DNA from: Pyropia yezoensis
Taxonomy: Eukaryota > Rhodophyta > Bangiophyceae > Bangiales > Bangiaceae
Length of the DNA: 64,000 nucleotides
Assembly (NCBI GenBank): GCA_009829735.1
Contig: CM020618.1
Location: 29,426,894-29,490,893, forward strand
Direction: 5' to 3'
In this document: in pieces, positions 63,410 through 64,000 of the stretch
Layout: each line of letters begins with the position of its first letter
Numbering within the stretch: the stretch's first letter is position 1
Position numbers and translations under genes: made by a program
The notes under the pieces: model-generated
Seen by the model: only the letters and a program-made list of their open reading frames with translations
Databases searched by the model: none
Told to the model about the DNA's origin: nothing

Positions 63410-64000
63410 CCGTTGGAGCTGGTCGTCCGAAGCTCACAACGGCAGCCTCGGCCAAGTGGGTCAAGAGGACGAACCAACCGGGCCGGATACTGCGACGACC
63501 TAAGGGAGTCCGCCCACCTCGGGTAGGACTCCCCAAGAACGTAAGCCCACGTCGGGTCATCGCGGTGCTGACGGGTGAGAGCTTCCAGGTGGCTGGACGG
63601 GTGCAACTTGCCCCCGGCCGCGCCTGTTGTGCCCGTATCGTACTTGATACCGGGTCAGGAGCCTCCTTGATACGTAAGTCGCTATTACCAAAGGAGATGA
63701 AGCTCCAACGTTGGAGGTCTAAAGCTGACCACCTGATCGGTATCAATGGTGGGGTACTTCCCATCGTTGGTGCCGTGACCCTACCAACTAGGTTGGGAAC
63801 CCATGAGGTCGACGTGATTTATGGAGTAGTTGAGAATATATCGGTACCCCTGCTTCTGGGTACCCCTTATGTTGTAACTCAAGTGCCTTTGATTTGTGGC
63901 CCTGAGTACTGGGTCAAGTTGATGAATGGGGAAACCATCCCCATCCTTGGTAAGGGAAAGTCTGTGGCTCCTGTGACAGTCTCACAGTCGAAGCCTGTTT
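63406..64000 (+). CDS. pol: E3 Pol, N-terminal part with protease
   Basis: The frame is open from the slip site (63397) through the ATG at 63406, which overlaps the Gag stop as ATGA, to the window end. It has no stop over ~200 codons. The aspartic protease is seen as IVLDTGSGASLIRKS (DTG at about 63642) followed by the later LLLGTPY motif (about 63850). RT and integrase should lie beyond the window. Confidence 0.85.
   Translation, partial: MTVGAGRPKLTTAASAKWVKRTNQPGRILRRPKGVRPPRVGLPKNVSPRRVIAVLTGESFQVAGRVQLAPGRACCARIVLDTGSGASLIRKSLLPKEMKLQRWRSKADHLIGINGGVLPIVGAVTLPTRLGTHEVDVIYGVVENISVPLLLGTPYVVTQVPLICGPEYWVKLMNGETIPILGKGKSVAPVTVSQSKPV

Overview
The window is a piece of a very GC-rich nuclear genome of a eukaryotic alga. 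GT-AG introns, host genes of plain eukaryotic type (TFIIH p44, RFC5, VPS41, GT61 and GT31 glycosyltransferases) and a bacterial-type DNA polymerase I with its 5'-nuclease all point that way. A bangiophyte red alga (Porphyra/Pyropia type) would fit: few introns, high GC, long G/C runs inside coding sequence, and a PolI-like enzyme as known in Cyanidioschyzon. That is inference; no rRNA or organelle marker is present.

The first 28 kb and last 5.5 kb are Ty3/gypsy LTR retrotransposons, called here E1-E4. E1 (1-10440) has LTRs that start TGTAGCA and end TGCTACA, gag, pol with a chromodomain, and a large antisense reading frame between pol and the 3' LTR. E1 sits inside the 5' LTR of E2. E2 has a zinc-finger frame, gag, a 1163-residue pol and a 3' LTR at 27382-28228. 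E2 in turn sits in an older LTR of the E3 family, of which 31 bp remain at 28229-28259. At the right end, E3 (LTR 60875-61343, gag, start of pol) has inserted into the integrase of E4, a minus-strand relic that also carries an antisense frame beyond pol.

The 500-N gap at 12275-12774 is probably an unmerged contig overlap. The end of the left contig (1763-12274) repeats the start of the right contig (12775-23298) almost base for base, with differences mostly in homopolymers. The true locus is therefore probably about 53 kb and holds one E1 and one E2. Features of the two copies are listed separately but should be read as one.

The central 28.3-58.1 kb carries host genes: SSL1/p44 (+), an organellar-type DNA polymerase I (-), an LtrA-family membrane protein in five coding exons including a 19-nt micro-exon (-), RFC5 (+), VPS41 (+, broken by homopolymer shifts), a GT61 glycosyltransferase (-), a GT31/fringe-like glycosyltransferase (+) and a three-exon MsrB (-). 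Genes lie in convergent and divergent pairs. Three act in DNA replication, repair or transcription, and the divergent GT61/GT31 pair suggests secretory-pathway glycosylation.

Most unusual are: a second, decayed 5'-nuclease-like domain ahead of the normal one in the polymerase; the antisense frames in two different Ty3 elements; an extra U1/JAZ-type zinc-finger frame ahead of gag in E2; and canonical -1 slip heptamers at all three gag-pol junctions.
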